54,837 nt of DNA from Rodentibacter pneumotropicus DSM 21403 (GTDB lineage Bacteria; Pseudomonadota; Gammaproteobacteria; Enterobacterales; Pasteurellaceae): positions 1-54,837 of the forward strand of contig NZ_KB904046.1 in assembly GCF_000379905.1 (NCBI RefSeq), read 5' to 3'. The notes under the pieces were generated by a model. It saw only the letters and a list, made by a program, of their open reading frames with translations, was not told the DNA's origin and did not search any database. Of the stretch, positions 37,190-48,002 are shown one piece after another. How positions within the stretch are numbered: position 1 is the first letter of the stretch; each line of letters begins with the position of its first letter. Position numbers and translations under genes: made by a program.

Positions 37190-37876
37190 ACCTTACATTA
37201 GGAGATTTAATGAAAAATAGCTATTGCTCTTGCATTGGGAGTTTTATCAATCACAAATAGTAATTTTGAAGCCAAATCCGGTGGATATTGCCGAGCCATT
37301 TAAAACGATAACGATGTTTTTAGGGGGGAGGAGAGCCATGGGAATATTGTGGTGAAAAGATAACTAAATTTTGTGGGCTAAACCTCAGGCTAAAAATATC
37401 GACAAAATCGATCTAGAAATGGGTAAACGTATATAACTTTACTGTTTTGGAGATGAGTTTGCTGCGCCGTTATATCAAAGGGTATTCGGTGTGGCATTTT
37501 GTGCATGATTTTTTAGCAAAGGTAAAGCTATTTTTACTCGGTTTATACGCTTTAGGCTGAAAATTTGCTCGTAGTTGAGCATTTAACTTACGACTAAAAG
37601 CCAACAAATTAAGAAATGAACATCGTGACAGGTAAAATTTCTGTTAGTGATGAACAATAATTTTAGAGGTTTATATTTTAGTCTGAAGGACTCGCTCTAC
37701 TATACTATTGGTAGCCAAACATATACTAAGATAAACATATGGACAAACTTATTCAAGTCCAATAGTTACCAATGTCTGAGAGAGCGATAAACCACGATTA
37801 TTTACGCTGTATAGGGAAATTTTACAGATGGTTCCATTCCTGAAGATAACCCTGAATTTAAAGGACAAACAAATAT
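37190..37876 (+). pseudogene. Decayed coding region upstream of the adhesin, including a broken exported-protein gene
   Basis: Of the 852 bases between the XRE start and the adhesin, most looks like worn-out coding DNA. A promoter-like TATAAT (37151-37156) and AGGAG lead to ATG 37210, whose frame runs into a stop. With a shift of two bases in the A-run the text becomes a signal peptide, KIAIALALGVLSITNSNFEA, followed by Cys-containing fragments in three frames (PWEYCGEKITKFCGL, NIDKIDLEMGKRI, LYCFGDEFAAPLYQRVFG). Near the end, DGSIPEDNPEFKGQTNI reads to a stop at the adhesin ATG. I do not recognise the ancestral family. Confidence 0.55.
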
Positions 37877-40800
37877 ATGAATAAGATTTTTAAAGTCATT
37901 TGGAATCATGCGGCTCAAACATGGGTTGCGGTCTCAGAACTTTCTAAAGTCAAGGCAATTTCCTCTTCTTCTACTTCAACTAAGCCTGACTCATTGAGTA
38001 CCAATTTAATCAAAACAATTGTAGTTACACTGCCATTTGTGGTTACACCTACTGTAGCTAATGCGTATGTTGAGATTCCTGGCGTAGCAAGATCGGGACA
38101 AGCTAATCCTAGTGCAAATGCTAAACCTGCCGATAAGGCTTCTGATACAAGGGTATACGATTATAAAAACCCTGGTAATAAGTCTTACCACGATGCCGAT
38201 AAAAAAGGCGACTTGTCCGGTCGTTATTCAAATGAGGGAGAATATGCATTTGGTATCGCAATTGGTAATAAGAGTGATGCTGTTAGAAAAGATGGTGTCT
38301 CAAGTGGTATTGCAATCGGTGATTATTCTCAAGCAAAAGCCGGGTTAGCTACTGCTGTTGGTGCATTCTCAAATGCAGAGGATGTAGGTTCAACGGCAAT
38401 TGGTACTGCTGCTCGAGCAAAAGGTTTTAACTCTCTTGCAGTGATGCGTCAATCTGCTGCGATTGGTGACTATTCTGCAGCAATCGGTTCTGTCGCCTAT
38501 GCAAAAGGGAATGCAAGTTTTGCATTTGGGGCGTCCGCGACGTCAAATGGTAATCAATCTATTGCGATTGGTAACGTAGCACCTAAGACTCTTGATGGTT
38601 TACCTGGAGGTGGGGATGTGAACAGAACCCAGTATGATGGTTTAAGTAATACTCAATCAAATGGTGATCGTTCTGTGGCAATAGGTTCAGGAGCGAAGAC
38701 AAATGGTAATGATTCCTTTGCATTTGGCTCATTGGCCAGCACCGGTGAATTTTATTCAGAACATGATAGTTACTTAGGTGAAAAAGTAACTAAACCCGGT
38801 TCTTCGAGTGCAGAAAAAGCGATCGCATTTGGTACAAGTTCAAGAGCAACAGGTAATTCATCTATTGCTTTTGGTTACAATTCATTAGGTGCTAAAACCA
38901 ATTCTATTGCATTCGGTATAGAAGCTAAAGCACGTAAGAATGATGCTGTCGCATTTGGTAGTAATGCTAATGCAAGCGAGGCTAATGCGATTGCTTTTGG
39001 TAGTAATGCCCAAGCGTTACATGAAAATGTAATAACTATCGGTAAGGATTCAAAAGCGACTAAAAAAGGTGCGATGAGTATTGGTGAGAGTGCAATATCT
39101 AATGCCAAGAACTCGTTGTCTTTGGGTAACGGTACTGTTGTTAATCAAGAAGACATTAAAAACAAAAATGCAAAATATACAAATGATAATTTTGATATCG
39201 AGTACGGTGTTGTTGCTATCGCAAATAAAGGTTCAGAGCGTCGTTTAGTTAACTTGGCAGCGGGTCGTGAAGACACTGATGCAGTAAATGTTAAACAATT
39301 ATCTGAAGTTAATGATAATTTAGCAAAATCTATTGCTGGAGACGGTTATATTGGTTATAGCATTGATAGTGCTACCGGTCGCTACACTTATAAAGCGCCT
39401 GAGTTTGATATTAAAAATCAGAAACTGAATAATGTAAAAAAAGCGGTAGAACTCGCACAAACTAACTACGTAAGTGTTAATGCTGATAAAAATAAACAGA
39501 AAGAAACAAATAGTAATTATGATAATTTAGGCGCTAAAGGTACAGGATCGATTGCATTGGGTGAAATGACCGGTACAGGAGCAAGTGCGAAAGATTCAAT
39601 TGCAATCGGACGTAATACTAATGTAACCGGAGCTAATACTATTGCTATTGGTGCAAATATTAGTGCGGGTACGAGCGGTTCGGTCATTCTTGGTGATAAT
39701 TCTACAACTACGGGATCACATGCAACGGAGACGGTAGCAAGTAAAACGATTGGTGGACATACTTACAACTTCAGTGGCTCTGTTCAGGATGCTGGTCGCT
39801 TTGTAAGCGTTGGTGGAAAAGGTAAAGAGCGTCAAATTAAAAATGTAGCAGCAGGGCATATTGAGGCCAATTCGACTGACGCAATTAATGGTTCTCAGTT
39901 GTATGCTGTTGCATCACGAATTGAACAAGGTTGGAAAATTACAACTGATAAGACCGGTTCAGGTGAAGTAAGCGGCAATAAAGAACAAAAAATTGCAATG
40001 GGTGATACTGTTAAAGTCATTGCAGGTAATAACATTAATATTACTCAAAATAATGCTAGTTTAACAGTTGCTACTAAAGAAAATGTTACTTTCACAAAAG
40101 TAACAAGCGGTAACACAACTTTAGATGATAAAGGTTTAACAATTAAAGATGGACCTAAAATCGCTAAAGATGGTATTGATGCTGGTAGTAAAAAAATTAC
40201 CAATGTTTCAAATGGCACGATTAATGCAAATAGTAAGGATGCGGTAAATGGTTCGCAACTTTTTGCTACGAACCAAAATATTACAAATAATGCCAATAAT
40301 ATTGCTAATAACACTCAAAATATTTCTAAAAATACAAGTGAAATTGCTAAAGGTTTAAATTTCCGAGGAGATAATACAGGTGTAACTGTAAATCGTAAAT
40401 TAGGAGAGACATTAAATGTAACCGGTGGTGCAGCAGAAAATAATTTATCCGATAATAATATTGGTGTTGTTGGAACAGCAGGCTCAAGTTCGGTCCAAGG
40501 CAGTTTGGCAATTAAATTAGCAAAAGATCTTAAAGGTTTAAATAGCGTTAATACCAAAGAAATTAAACTTGGTGATCAAACAAATAACACGACTATTAAG
40601 CTCGATGGTAATCGTATTAAATATGGTGACAAGAATATTGCTAATTTAGGTGATGAAAAACATATTACAAAAGGTGAATATGCTGTTCAGAATGATGGTT
40701 CTGTAACAATGACTTATACCGATGGTAACGGAAAAGTAGTCACAAATGAAACTGCAAAAATCACGGGTATTGCCAAACAAGATCTTTCCAATATTAATAA

Positions 40801-43800
40801 TAGTGGTGAAACTAAGATCAAAAACTTAGCGAAAGCTACAATTAATATGGAGGATGGTAAAAATACTAAAGTATCGTACCGTGATGTGAATGATGTTAAA
40901 ACATTTAAGGTAGATGTTGAGGGTGCTTTAGCGAATATTACTTCAATTACTAACGGTAATAGCTCAGGTAAAGTTGAGTTCAGACCGGATGGTAGTGTAA
41001 ATATTAGCGGTAATAATTCAATCAGCCTAAATGGTAAAGACGGTCACATTACAGGCTTAACCAATACCGATTGGAATGTAACCAACCCAACTCCGGTATC
41101 TGGTCGTGCTGCTACGGAAGATCAGTTAAAAACGGTATCTAATGTAGTAAACAAAATTGGTGATAACAATATCAAATTAGGCAGTAATTCAGGTACAACT
41201 GAGGAACAAAAGCTATCTAAAACGGGTGGTTTGCAATTTAATGTGGTAGGTGGAGATAGTGCTAAATACATATCAACAACCGCTGCAGGTACGAATGTTA
41301 CTATTGATTTAACGAAAGATACAAAAGACAAAATTGATAATGCCGCGGGTAAAAGCCTAACCAATATTACTAATGAAGGTAAGAAAGTCATTACCGGATT
41401 AGGTACAGTTGTTGAAGCCGGCACTAACGTAGTGGTAACCAATACAACTGATGCTACAACAGGCCAAAAAACTTATACTGTTAGTGCAGTAGCTCAAAAC
41501 TTAGGTGACGCAGAGCTATCATACAAAGCTAACGGTGCGAATTCACAAAAAGTTAAAGTATCACAAGGCTTAGATTTCACAGATGGTAACTACACAACCG
41601 CAACAGTAGGGGCAAATGGTAAAATTCAATACGATGTAAACGTAGGTAATATTACAACCGGAGCAGATGGTAAAGCAGGTATTGATGGCGTAAATGGTAA
41701 AAACACTGTTGCAACAGTGAAAACTGTAGTTGAGGCAATTAACAACAGTGGTTGGTTAGCTAACGCAACAAAATCAACAGGTGAGCTGGATGGTACATCA
41801 GTAGCAACTAAAGTAGCCCCAAGTGCGGTCGTAAATTTCGATGCCGGCAAAAACTTAACAGTTAAACAAGATGTGACGGATCCTAATAACCAAACTTATA
41901 CTTATTCTTTATCAAATGATATTGCGATTGGTGAAAAAGGTGAACCGGGTACACCAGGTAAAGATGGTGTCGATGGTAAGATCGGCATCAATGGTAAAGA
42001 CGGTTCGGCTGTGGTTATTAATGGTAAAGACGGTTCAATCGGCTTGAATGGTACAAACGGTCGTAATGGTTTAACTATCAAAGGCGATAAGGGCGCTGTT
42101 GGTGTTGATGGGACTGATGGGGCGAACGGTAAAGATGGTATGACTCGTATTATTTATAAAGATGATAAAGGTACTAATCACACTGTTGCAACATTAGAAG
42201 ATGGACTAAGATTCACCGGTAATAATGAGTCTGTTGAAAATAAACAGAAACTGAATACTTTAGTAAAAGTACAAGGTGAAGGTGTTAATGAAACCACAGC
42301 TAAAACCTTTGAATCTGCTGCAGGCAATATTAATGTTGTCGCAGATGGTAGCAATAAGTTAGAAGTTAAGCTTAACAAAGATATTAACTTAACTGATAGA
42401 GGTTCTATAAAAGTAGCCAATACTACTGTAAACAATAGCGGTATTACTATTACTAACCCGACTGATACAACTAAAACAGTATCTTTAACAAACTCAGGGC
42501 TGAATAATGGTGGAAACCAAATTAAAAATGTAGCCAATGGTACGAATCCTACAGATGCAGTTAACTTAAGCCAGTTGGATTCGGTGAAAGCAGCAGAACG
42601 CCATATCAAACCAGGTGAATACAAAGTAGATGACACAGGCACAGTAACCATGAACTATGTTGATGGTGATGGTAAGGATGTTGCGGGTGAAGCTAAAATC
42701 ACAAATATTGCAAAATCAGATTTAAAAAATATTACTAATGACGGTAAGAAAGTGATTACCGGTTTAGGTTCGATTGTTCAATCCGGTAGCAAGAATGTTA
42801 CGGTAACACCAAGTGAAGACCAAACAACAGGTCAGAAAACCTATACGGTTTCTGTTGCAGAGCAAAATCTTGGTGATGCGCCATTAACCTATAAAGCAAA
42901 TGGCACAAATGACCAAACTGTTACTTTATCAAAAGGATTGAATTTTACAGATGGTAACTATACCGCTGTATCTGTAGATAAAGATGGTATTGTTAAATAT
43001 GAGGTTAAGTTAGGTGCAACTCCAACCACCCCAATGGATGGTAAGAATGGTAAAGACGGTGAAAATGGCATAGCAACAGTTCATCAAGTTATTGATATCG
43101 TAAACAACAGCGGATGGAATGCAAATGCAACCGGCAATGTAAACGGTAGTTCCGTAGCGAAAACTGTAAAACCTGGCGCAGTAGTTAATCTGGATGCAGG
43201 TAAAAATTTAACTGTCACTCAAAGTGGTACTGATGAAAATCAAACCTATAGCTTTGCGCTGAATAAAGACCTAACTAATTTAGATAAGATTGTTGTAAAC
43301 GGCAAAAATGGTGCTGATGGTAAGGATGGTGTGACAATCACGGGTCCTAATGGACAAAATGGTGAAGATGGTAAAGTCGGAATCAGCGGTAAAGATGGCA
43401 AAGATGCAATTTCTATCTCTGGTAAAGATGGAGTTGGTCACATTGGCTTAACTGGCCCTAAAGGTGCTGATGGCAGTGATGGCGTATCAGCTGATATTTC
43501 TGTAAAAGAAGGCAAAGCTGGCGTTGATGGTAAAGATGGAATTACCCGTATTGTTTACAAAGATAAAGATGGCAAAGAACATGAAGTGGCAACGCATGAT
43601 GATGGTATGAAATACTATGGCGATGCAATTGCGAGTACAAATGTCATCAAAAAACACTTAAATGAACAAGTAAACATTGTAGGTGGGATTACGGATAGAA
43701 ACGAACTTTCGGAAGAGAATAACATAGGGGTTATTTCCGATGGCTCTAATAACTTAACCGTTCGTCTAGCTAAAAATCTTAGCGGTATTAATTCGATTGG

Positions 43801-46800
43801 TGGAAATAACTCATCAATTGTCTTTACTGGTAAAGATAATAATGATCCTACCAAATCGGCTGTAACCATTAAGGGCGGAGATGTAAGTGTTGATGGTAAT
43901 AAAATTACGAACCTTAAAGATGGTGATGTAAGTGCAACATCTAAAGAGGCTGTAAATGGTTCACAACTTTATAATGCAACCAATGCAATCAACACTAAAG
44001 GCTTAGATTTTGGCACTCAATCAACAGGTAACGATTCGGTTATCCATAAAAACTTAGGTGAAAAACTTGAGATTGTGGGTAAAGGCGAAAAAGCAGATAC
44101 CGAGTATGATGCAACTAACATTAAAACCATCACTGAAAATGGAAAAGTTGTTGTCGCTTTAGCGAAAGATTTAACAGCAAATAAAGTCACAGTTGGCGAG
44201 AAAGGTGCTAACGGTAAAGATGGCATTGACGGTACTATCGGCGTGAATGGCAAAGATGGTTCATCAGTAGTTATCAATGGTAAAGACGGCTCAATCGGCT
44301 TAAATGGTAAAGATGGGGCAAATGGTTTAACTATTAAAGGTACTGATGGAAAAGCGGGTGTTGATGGAAAAGATGGCGAAAGTAAAACACGTATTATTTA
44401 TGAAACCAAAGATCCAAAAGACCCGAGTAAAACTATTACCGAAGAAGTGGCAACGCTTAACGATGGCTTAAAATTCAAAGGTGATGACACTACAGTTATA
44501 GCTAAAAAGCTAAATGAACAATTAGAAATCGTTGGTGGCGCGGATAAAGCTAAGCTAACAAAAGACAACATCGGAGTGAACAGCAAAGATGGTAAGTTAA
44601 GTGTTCAACTATCAAAAGACCTTAACGATATTGAGACTATTACAAATGGCCAATCAAGTGTTGTGTTAAATAAAAGTGGTGGTACAACCATCTCTGGTGG
44701 TGATGTAAGTGTTGATGACAATAAGATTACCAATATTAAAGCTGGCGATGTAACTGAAACATCTACTGATGCAGTGAATGGTTCTCAGTTATATAACATT
44801 CAGAAAAACCTTACTGTTAAAGGCTTAGATTTTGGAGCGCAGTCCGGTGATGATATTCACAAAAATTTAGGTGAAAAACTTGAGATTGTGGGTAAAGGCG
44901 CACAAGCAGATGACCAATATGATGCAACAAATATCAAAACCATGACTAAAGACGGCAAGATCGTTATTGGTTTAGCTAAAGATTTAACAGCAGATAAAGT
45001 GACTGTGGGTCAAAAAGGCGAGAACGGTAAAGATGGCATTGACGGTACTATCGGCGTGAATGGCAAAGATGGTTCATCAGTAGTTATCAACGGTAAAGAC
45101 GGCTCAATCGGCTTAAATGGTAAAGATGGTGCAAATGGTCTAACTATTAAAAGTGCGGATGGAAAAGCGGGTGTTGACGGAAAAGATGGTGAAAGCAAAA
45201 CACGTATTGTTTATGAAACCAAAGATCCGCAAGATCCGAGTAAAACCATTACCGAAGAAGTGGCAACACTTAACGATGGTTTAAAATTCAAAGGTGACAA
45301 AGGTGACTCTATTGCTAAAAAACTCAATGAAGAGTTAGAGATCTTAGGGAAATTAAATGCGAATGCTAATGTTACAGATAAAAACTTACGTGTTGATAAT
45401 GAAGGTGGTAAGTTAATTCTTAAAATGGCTAAAGAGCTACAAGATTTAACAAGTGCGCACTTCATTGATGAAATGACAGGTAGTAAATCTGTTATCAATG
45501 GCAGAGGTTTAACCATTACACCAAAAGATGCTCCTGCAAATAAAACTGTTAGCGTGACAGACAAGGGGTTGAACAATGGCGGAAACCAGATTGTTAATAT
45601 TGATAGTGGTTTGAAAGATGCTAATGGTAATAAAGTATCTTTAACAGATGCTAAAGGTGATACATTAAACAATGCTGTTAATGTTGGTGATTTAAAAGAA
45701 TCCATTAACAATATTACTGATCCATCAAAAGGCGGCGGATTTGGTTTAACGGATGAAAATGGTAATGACGCTAAAGCAAAACTTGGTGAAACAGTAACCG
45801 TAAAAGGTGATGGCAGTGTAATCACTAAAGTTGTTAATGAAAATGGCAAAGCTAAGTTACAAGTCGGCTTAAATAAAGATGTCACTATTGGTAATGATCA
45901 AGAATCAGGTGTTATTACTGTTAAAGGTGAAAATGGTCAGGATGGAGTTTCTATCAATGGTAAAGATAGCTCTATTGGCTTAAAAGGGGCCGATGGTAAA
46001 GATGGTATATCCTTGAATGGGAAAGACGGAACTATTGGTATTAACGGTAAAGATGGTTCGAAAGGTGCAATCACTGTTGTTCAAGGTCAAGCTGGTCTTG
46101 CTGGTAACGACGGTAAAGATGGCAAAACTAAAACCCGTATCGTTTATAAAAAATCAAATGGTGAAACTGAAGAAGTGGCAACACTTAACGATGGTTTAAG
46201 ATTTACCGGTAATAACGAAGTCGTTAATAACAATAAATTAAATTCTGTTGTGACCATCAAAGGTGAAGGTATTGATAAAAATGCATCTGATAACTTTGAA
46301 TCAGCAGTGGGCAATATTAATGTTAAAGCTGATGGCAAGGGTACCTTAGAGGTTCAATTGGCTAAAGACTTGAAAAATGTTGATTCTATCTCGAATAAAG
46401 ATGGTCAAAAAATTGAGTTCAAAGCAGGTGGAACAACGATCTCTGGCGGTAATTTAAGTGTTGACGGTAACAAGATCACTAACGTGAAAGCGGGTGAAGA
46501 CGATACTGATGCAGTTAATGTGAAGCAGTTAAAAGATGGTATTGCACAAGCAACGACAAAAGTTGATGCAGGTAAAAATATCGAAGTGGTACCAACTAAA
46601 AATGCCGATGGTAGCACGACATATACTGTGAAAACCAAAGATAATGTTGATTTCACTTCTGTAACCACAGGCAACACAACGATGAATGATAGTGGTATCA
46701 CAATCAGAGCATCTGACAATGGTAAAACCAATGTGATATTAACCAATAAAGGGCTAGATAACGGTGGTAACAAAGTTGTAAATGTTGCTGATGGTGAAAT

Positions 46801-47941
46801 TAGTTCAACATCTAAGGATGCTGTAAACGGTTCGCAATTACACAACGTTAAGCAAGAACTGGCTAGAGAAGGCTTGAACTTCAAAGGTCAAAGCGGACAG
46901 AGTATTCATAAAAATCTTGGTGAAACACTTGAAATAGTCGGTAAAGGTCAGAAAGCTGATACTGAATACGATGCAGTGAACATCAAAACTTATGAAGAAA
47001 ACGGCAAAGTTGTTGTCGCCTTAGCGAAAGACTTAACGGCAAATAAAGTCACGGTGGGTGAAAAAGGTGCAAATGGCAAAGATGGTGCCGATGGTTCCAT
47101 CGGTGTCAACGGTAAAGATGGTTCGGCAGTAGTTATCAACGGAAAAGACGGCTCAATTGGCTTAAATGGTAAAGACGGCAAAAATGGCGTATCTATCAAA
47201 GGTCAGGATGGTAAAGTTGGCGTTGATGGGAAAGATGGTGAAACTCGTTTGGTTTATGTGGAAAAAGATAATCCAAATAAAACTCACGAGATCGCTACTA
47301 CTGATGACGGCTTGAAGTTCACTGGTAATAATGAAGTAGTGAATAACAACAAACTTAACAGTAAAGTTACAGTGAAAGGTGAAGGGGTTTCTAAATTACA
47401 ATCTGAAAACTTCAAATCCGCAAAAGGTAACATCAATGTTAAGGCCGATGGTAAAGGTACTTTAGAAGTTCAGCTTGCAAAAGATATTGATCTTGGTAAC
47501 GATGGCTCTGTAAGAGCTGGTAATACCGTTGTAAACAATCGTGGTGTTTCTGTGAAAAATGGTCCAAGCATTACTCAAGAAGGTATTGATGCTGGTAGCA
47601 AACGTATAACTGACGTTGCACCTGGTGTGAAAGGTACGGATGCCGTGAATGTTAACCAGTTAAAAGGTGAAACAGTGGACATCCGTAATGATATGAACAG
47701 ACTGGATAAAAACCTCCGTGCAGGTATTGCAGGTGCGATTGCAACAGGTGGTTTATACCATGCAACATTACCGGGCAAATCAATGGTGTCTGCAGGTGTT
47801 GGTACCTATAAAGGTGAAGGTGCAATTTCTGTAGGCTACTCACGCTTATCGGATAACGGCAAAGTGGGAATTAAATTCTCTGTGAATACCAATTCTCGCG
47901 GTGATGCTGGTGCAGCAGCAAGCATGGGGTATCAATGGTAA
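37877..47941 (+). CDS. Giant trimeric autotransporter adhesin (Hsf/Hia/YadA type)
   Basis: This 3354-residue surface protein starts with an extended signal peptide (MNKIFKVIWNHAAQTWVAVS, cleavage likely after ANA at 63). A YadA-like head of AIAIG/SxAxG repeats spans about 120-430, with a DAVNVKQLSE neck near 470, a second short head near 554-614 and another neck near 664. The stalk alternates coiled-coil/neck units (KDAVNGSQL, repeated) with six Gly-Lys-Asp-Gly-rich collagen-like blocks (about 1353-1421, 1808-1890, 2105-2168, 2380-2441, 2685-2750, 3063-3122). The YadA anchor occupies about the last 80 residues and ends in YQW. It is secreted as trimers and should bind host surfaces. Internal repeats permit length change. 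A USS lies at 41821-41829. Confidence 0.95.
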   Translation: MNKIFKVIWNHAAQTWVAVSELSKVKAISSSSTSTKPDSLSTNLIKTIVVTLPFVVTPTVANAYVEIPGVARSGQANPSANAKPADKASDTRVYDYKNPGNKSYHDADKKGDLSGRYSNEGEYAFGIAIGNKSDAVRKDGVSSGIAIGDYSQAKAGLATAVGAFSNAEDVGSTAIGTAARAKGFNSLAVMRQSAAIGDYSAAIGSVAYAKGNASFAFGASATSNGNQSIAIGNVAPKTLDGLPGGGDVNRTQYDGLSNTQSNGDRSVAIGSGAKTNGNDSFAFGSLASTGEFYSEHDSYLGEKVTKPGSSSAEKAIAFGTSSRATGNSSIAFGYNSLGAKTNSIAFGIEAKARKNDAVAFGSNANASEANAIAFGSNAQALHENVITIGKDSKATKKGAMSIGESAISNAKNSLSLGNGTVVNQEDIKNKNAKYTNDNFDIEYGVVAIANKGSERRLVNLAAGREDTDAVNVKQLSEVNDNLAKSIAGDGYIGYSIDSATGRYTYKAPEFDIKNQKLNNVKKAVELAQTNYVSVNADKNKQKETNSNYDNLGAKGTGSIALGEMTGTGASAKDSIAIGRNTNVTGANTIAIGANISAGTSGSVILGDNSTTTGSHATETVASKTIGGHTYNFSGSVQDAGRFVSVGGKGKERQIKNVAAGHIEANSTDAINGSQLYAVASRIEQGWKITTDKTGSGEVSGNKEQKIAMGDTVKVIAGNNINITQNNASLTVATKENVTFTKVTSGNTTLDDKGLTIKDGPKIAKDGIDAGSKKITNVSNGTINANSKDAVNGSQLFATNQNITNNANNIANNTQNISKNTSEIAKGLNFRGDNTGVTVNRKLGETLNVTGGAAENNLSDNNIGVVGTAGSSSVQGSLAIKLAKDLKGLNSVNTKEIKLGDQTNNTTIKLDGNRIKYGDKNIANLGDEKHITKGEYAVQNDGSVTMTYTDGNGKVVTNETAKITGIAKQDLSNINNSGETKIKNLAKATINMEDGKNTKVSYRDVNDVKTFKVDVEGALANITSITNGNSSGKVEFRPDGSVNISGNNSISLNGKDGHITGLTNTDWNVTNPTPVSGRAATEDQLKTVSNVVNKIGDNNIKLGSNSGTTEEQKLSKTGGLQFNVVGGDSAKYISTTAAGTNVTIDLTKDTKDKIDNAAGKSLTNITNEGKKVITGLGTVVEAGTNVVVTNTTDATTGQKTYTVSAVAQNLGDAELSYKANGANSQKVKVSQGLDFTDGNYTTATVGANGKIQYDVNVGNITTGADGKAGIDGVNGKNTVATVKTVVEAINNSGWLANATKSTGELDGTSVATKVAPSAVVNFDAGKNLTVKQDVTDPNNQTYTYSLSNDIAIGEKGEPGTPGKDGVDGKIGINGKDGSAVVINGKDGSIGLNGTNGRNGLTIKGDKGAVGVDGTDGANGKDGMTRIIYKDDKGTNHTVATLEDGLRFTGNNESVENKQKLNTLVKVQGEGVNETTAKTFESAAGNINVVADGSNKLEVKLNKDINLTDRGSIKVANTTVNNSGITITNPTDTTKTVSLTNSGLNNGGNQIKNVANGTNPTDAVNLSQLDSVKAAERHIKPGEYKVDDTGTVTMNYVDGDGKDVAGEAKITNIAKSDLKNITNDGKKVITGLGSIVQSGSKNVTVTPSEDQTTGQKTYTVSVAEQNLGDAPLTYKANGTNDQTVTLSKGLNFTDGNYTAVSVDKDGIVKYEVKLGATPTTPMDGKNGKDGENGIATVHQVIDIVNNSGWNANATGNVNGSSVAKTVKPGAVVNLDAGKNLTVTQSGTDENQTYSFALNKDLTNLDKIVVNGKNGADGKDGVTITGPNGQNGEDGKVGISGKDGKDAISISGKDGVGHIGLTGPKGADGSDGVSADISVKEGKAGVDGKDGITRIVYKDKDGKEHEVATHDDGMKYYGDAIASTNVIKKHLNEQVNIVGGITDRNELSEENNIGVISDGSNNLTVRLAKNLSGINSIGGNNSSIVFTGKDNNDPTKSAVTIKGGDVSVDGNKITNLKDGDVSATSKEAVNGSQLYNATNAINTKGLDFGTQSTGNDSVIHKNLGEKLEIVGKGEKADTEYDATNIKTITENGKVVVALAKDLTANKVTVGEKGANGKDGIDGTIGVNGKDGSSVVINGKDGSIGLNGKDGANGLTIKGTDGKAGVDGKDGESKTRIIYETKDPKDPSKTITEEVATLNDGLKFKGDDTTVIAKKLNEQLEIVGGADKAKLTKDNIGVNSKDGKLSVQLSKDLNDIETITNGQSSVVLNKSGGTTISGGDVSVDDNKITNIKAGDVTETSTDAVNGSQLYNIQKNLTVKGLDFGAQSGDDIHKNLGEKLEIVGKGAQADDQYDATNIKTMTKDGKIVIGLAKDLTADKVTVGQKGENGKDGIDGTIGVNGKDGSSVVINGKDGSIGLNGKDGANGLTIKSADGKAGVDGKDGESKTRIVYETKDPQDPSKTITEEVATLNDGLKFKGDKGDSIAKKLNEELEILGKLNANANVTDKNLRVDNEGGKLILKMAKELQDLTSAHFIDEMTGSKSVINGRGLTITPKDAPANKTVSVTDKGLNNGGNQIVNIDSGLKDANGNKVSLTDAKGDTLNNAVNVGDLKESINNITDPSKGGGFGLTDENGNDAKAKLGETVTVKGDGSVITKVVNENGKAKLQVGLNKDVTIGNDQESGVITVKGENGQDGVSINGKDSSIGLKGADGKDGISLNGKDGTIGINGKDGSKGAITVVQGQAGLAGNDGKDGKTKTRIVYKKSNGETEEVATLNDGLRFTGNNEVVNNNKLNSVVTIKGEGIDKNASDNFESAVGNINVKADGKGTLEVQLAKDLKNVDSISNKDGQKIEFKAGGTTISGGNLSVDGNKITNVKAGEDDTDAVNVKQLKDGIAQATTKVDAGKNIEVVPTKNADGSTTYTVKTKDNVDFTSVTTGNTTMNDSGITIRASDNGKTNVILTNKGLDNGGNKVVNVADGEISSTSKDAVNGSQLHNVKQELAREGLNFKGQSGQSIHKNLGETLEIVGKGQKADTEYDAVNIKTYEENGKVVVALAKDLTANKVTVGEKGANGKDGADGSIGVNGKDGSAVVINGKDGSIGLNGKDGKNGVSIKGQDGKVGVDGKDGETRLVYVEKDNPNKTHEIATTDDGLKFTGNNEVVNNNKLNSKVTVKGEGVSKLQSENFKSAKGNINVKADGKGTLEVQLAKDIDLGNDGSVRAGNTVVNNRGVSVKNGPSITQEGIDAGSKRITDVAPGVKGTDAVNVNQLKGETVDIRNDMNRLDKNLRAGIAGAIATGGLYHATLPGKSMVSAGVGTYKGEGAISVGYSRLSDNGKVGIKFSVNTNSRGDAGAAASMGYQW
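44162..44490 (+). repeat. In-gene direct repeat unit, copy 1
   Basis: This block of the adhesin gene recurs at 44975-45303, offset 813 bases (271 codons), with only scattered, mostly silent differences. It encodes a neck-like segment, the collagen-like block and the following TKDPxDPSKTITEEVATLND segment. A third, more diverged copy is at about 47030-47250. Confidence 0.8.
44975..45303 (+). repeat. In-gene direct repeat unit, copy 2
   Basis: Second copy of the 330-base adhesin repeat. Recombination between the two copies would delete or duplicate 271 codons without changing frame. It also contains AAGTGCGGA at 45154, one base off the uptake signal. Confidence 0.8.
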
Positions 47942-47969
47942 TTAGTTCTTATAACTAATAAAATATTGT

Positions 47970-48002
47970 AAAGCTCAATCTTTATTTAAAAGATTGAGCT
48001 TT
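47970..48002 (+). terminator. Terminator of the adhesin gene
   Basis: AAAGCTCAATCTTT (47970-47983) and AAAGATTGAGCTTT (47989-48002) form a perfect 14-base stem. It follows the adhesin stop by 28 bases. The T-tract is interrupted by one C. Confidence 0.85.

Noticed and set aside
38006-47843. Many long antisense ORFs inside the adhesin gene (for example 42178-42651 and 45211-45885)
   Set aside because: They are complements of repetitive Gly/Asn/Lys/Asp codons, lack ribosome sites and show the low-complexity Val/Leu/Pro/Ser bias of shadow frames.
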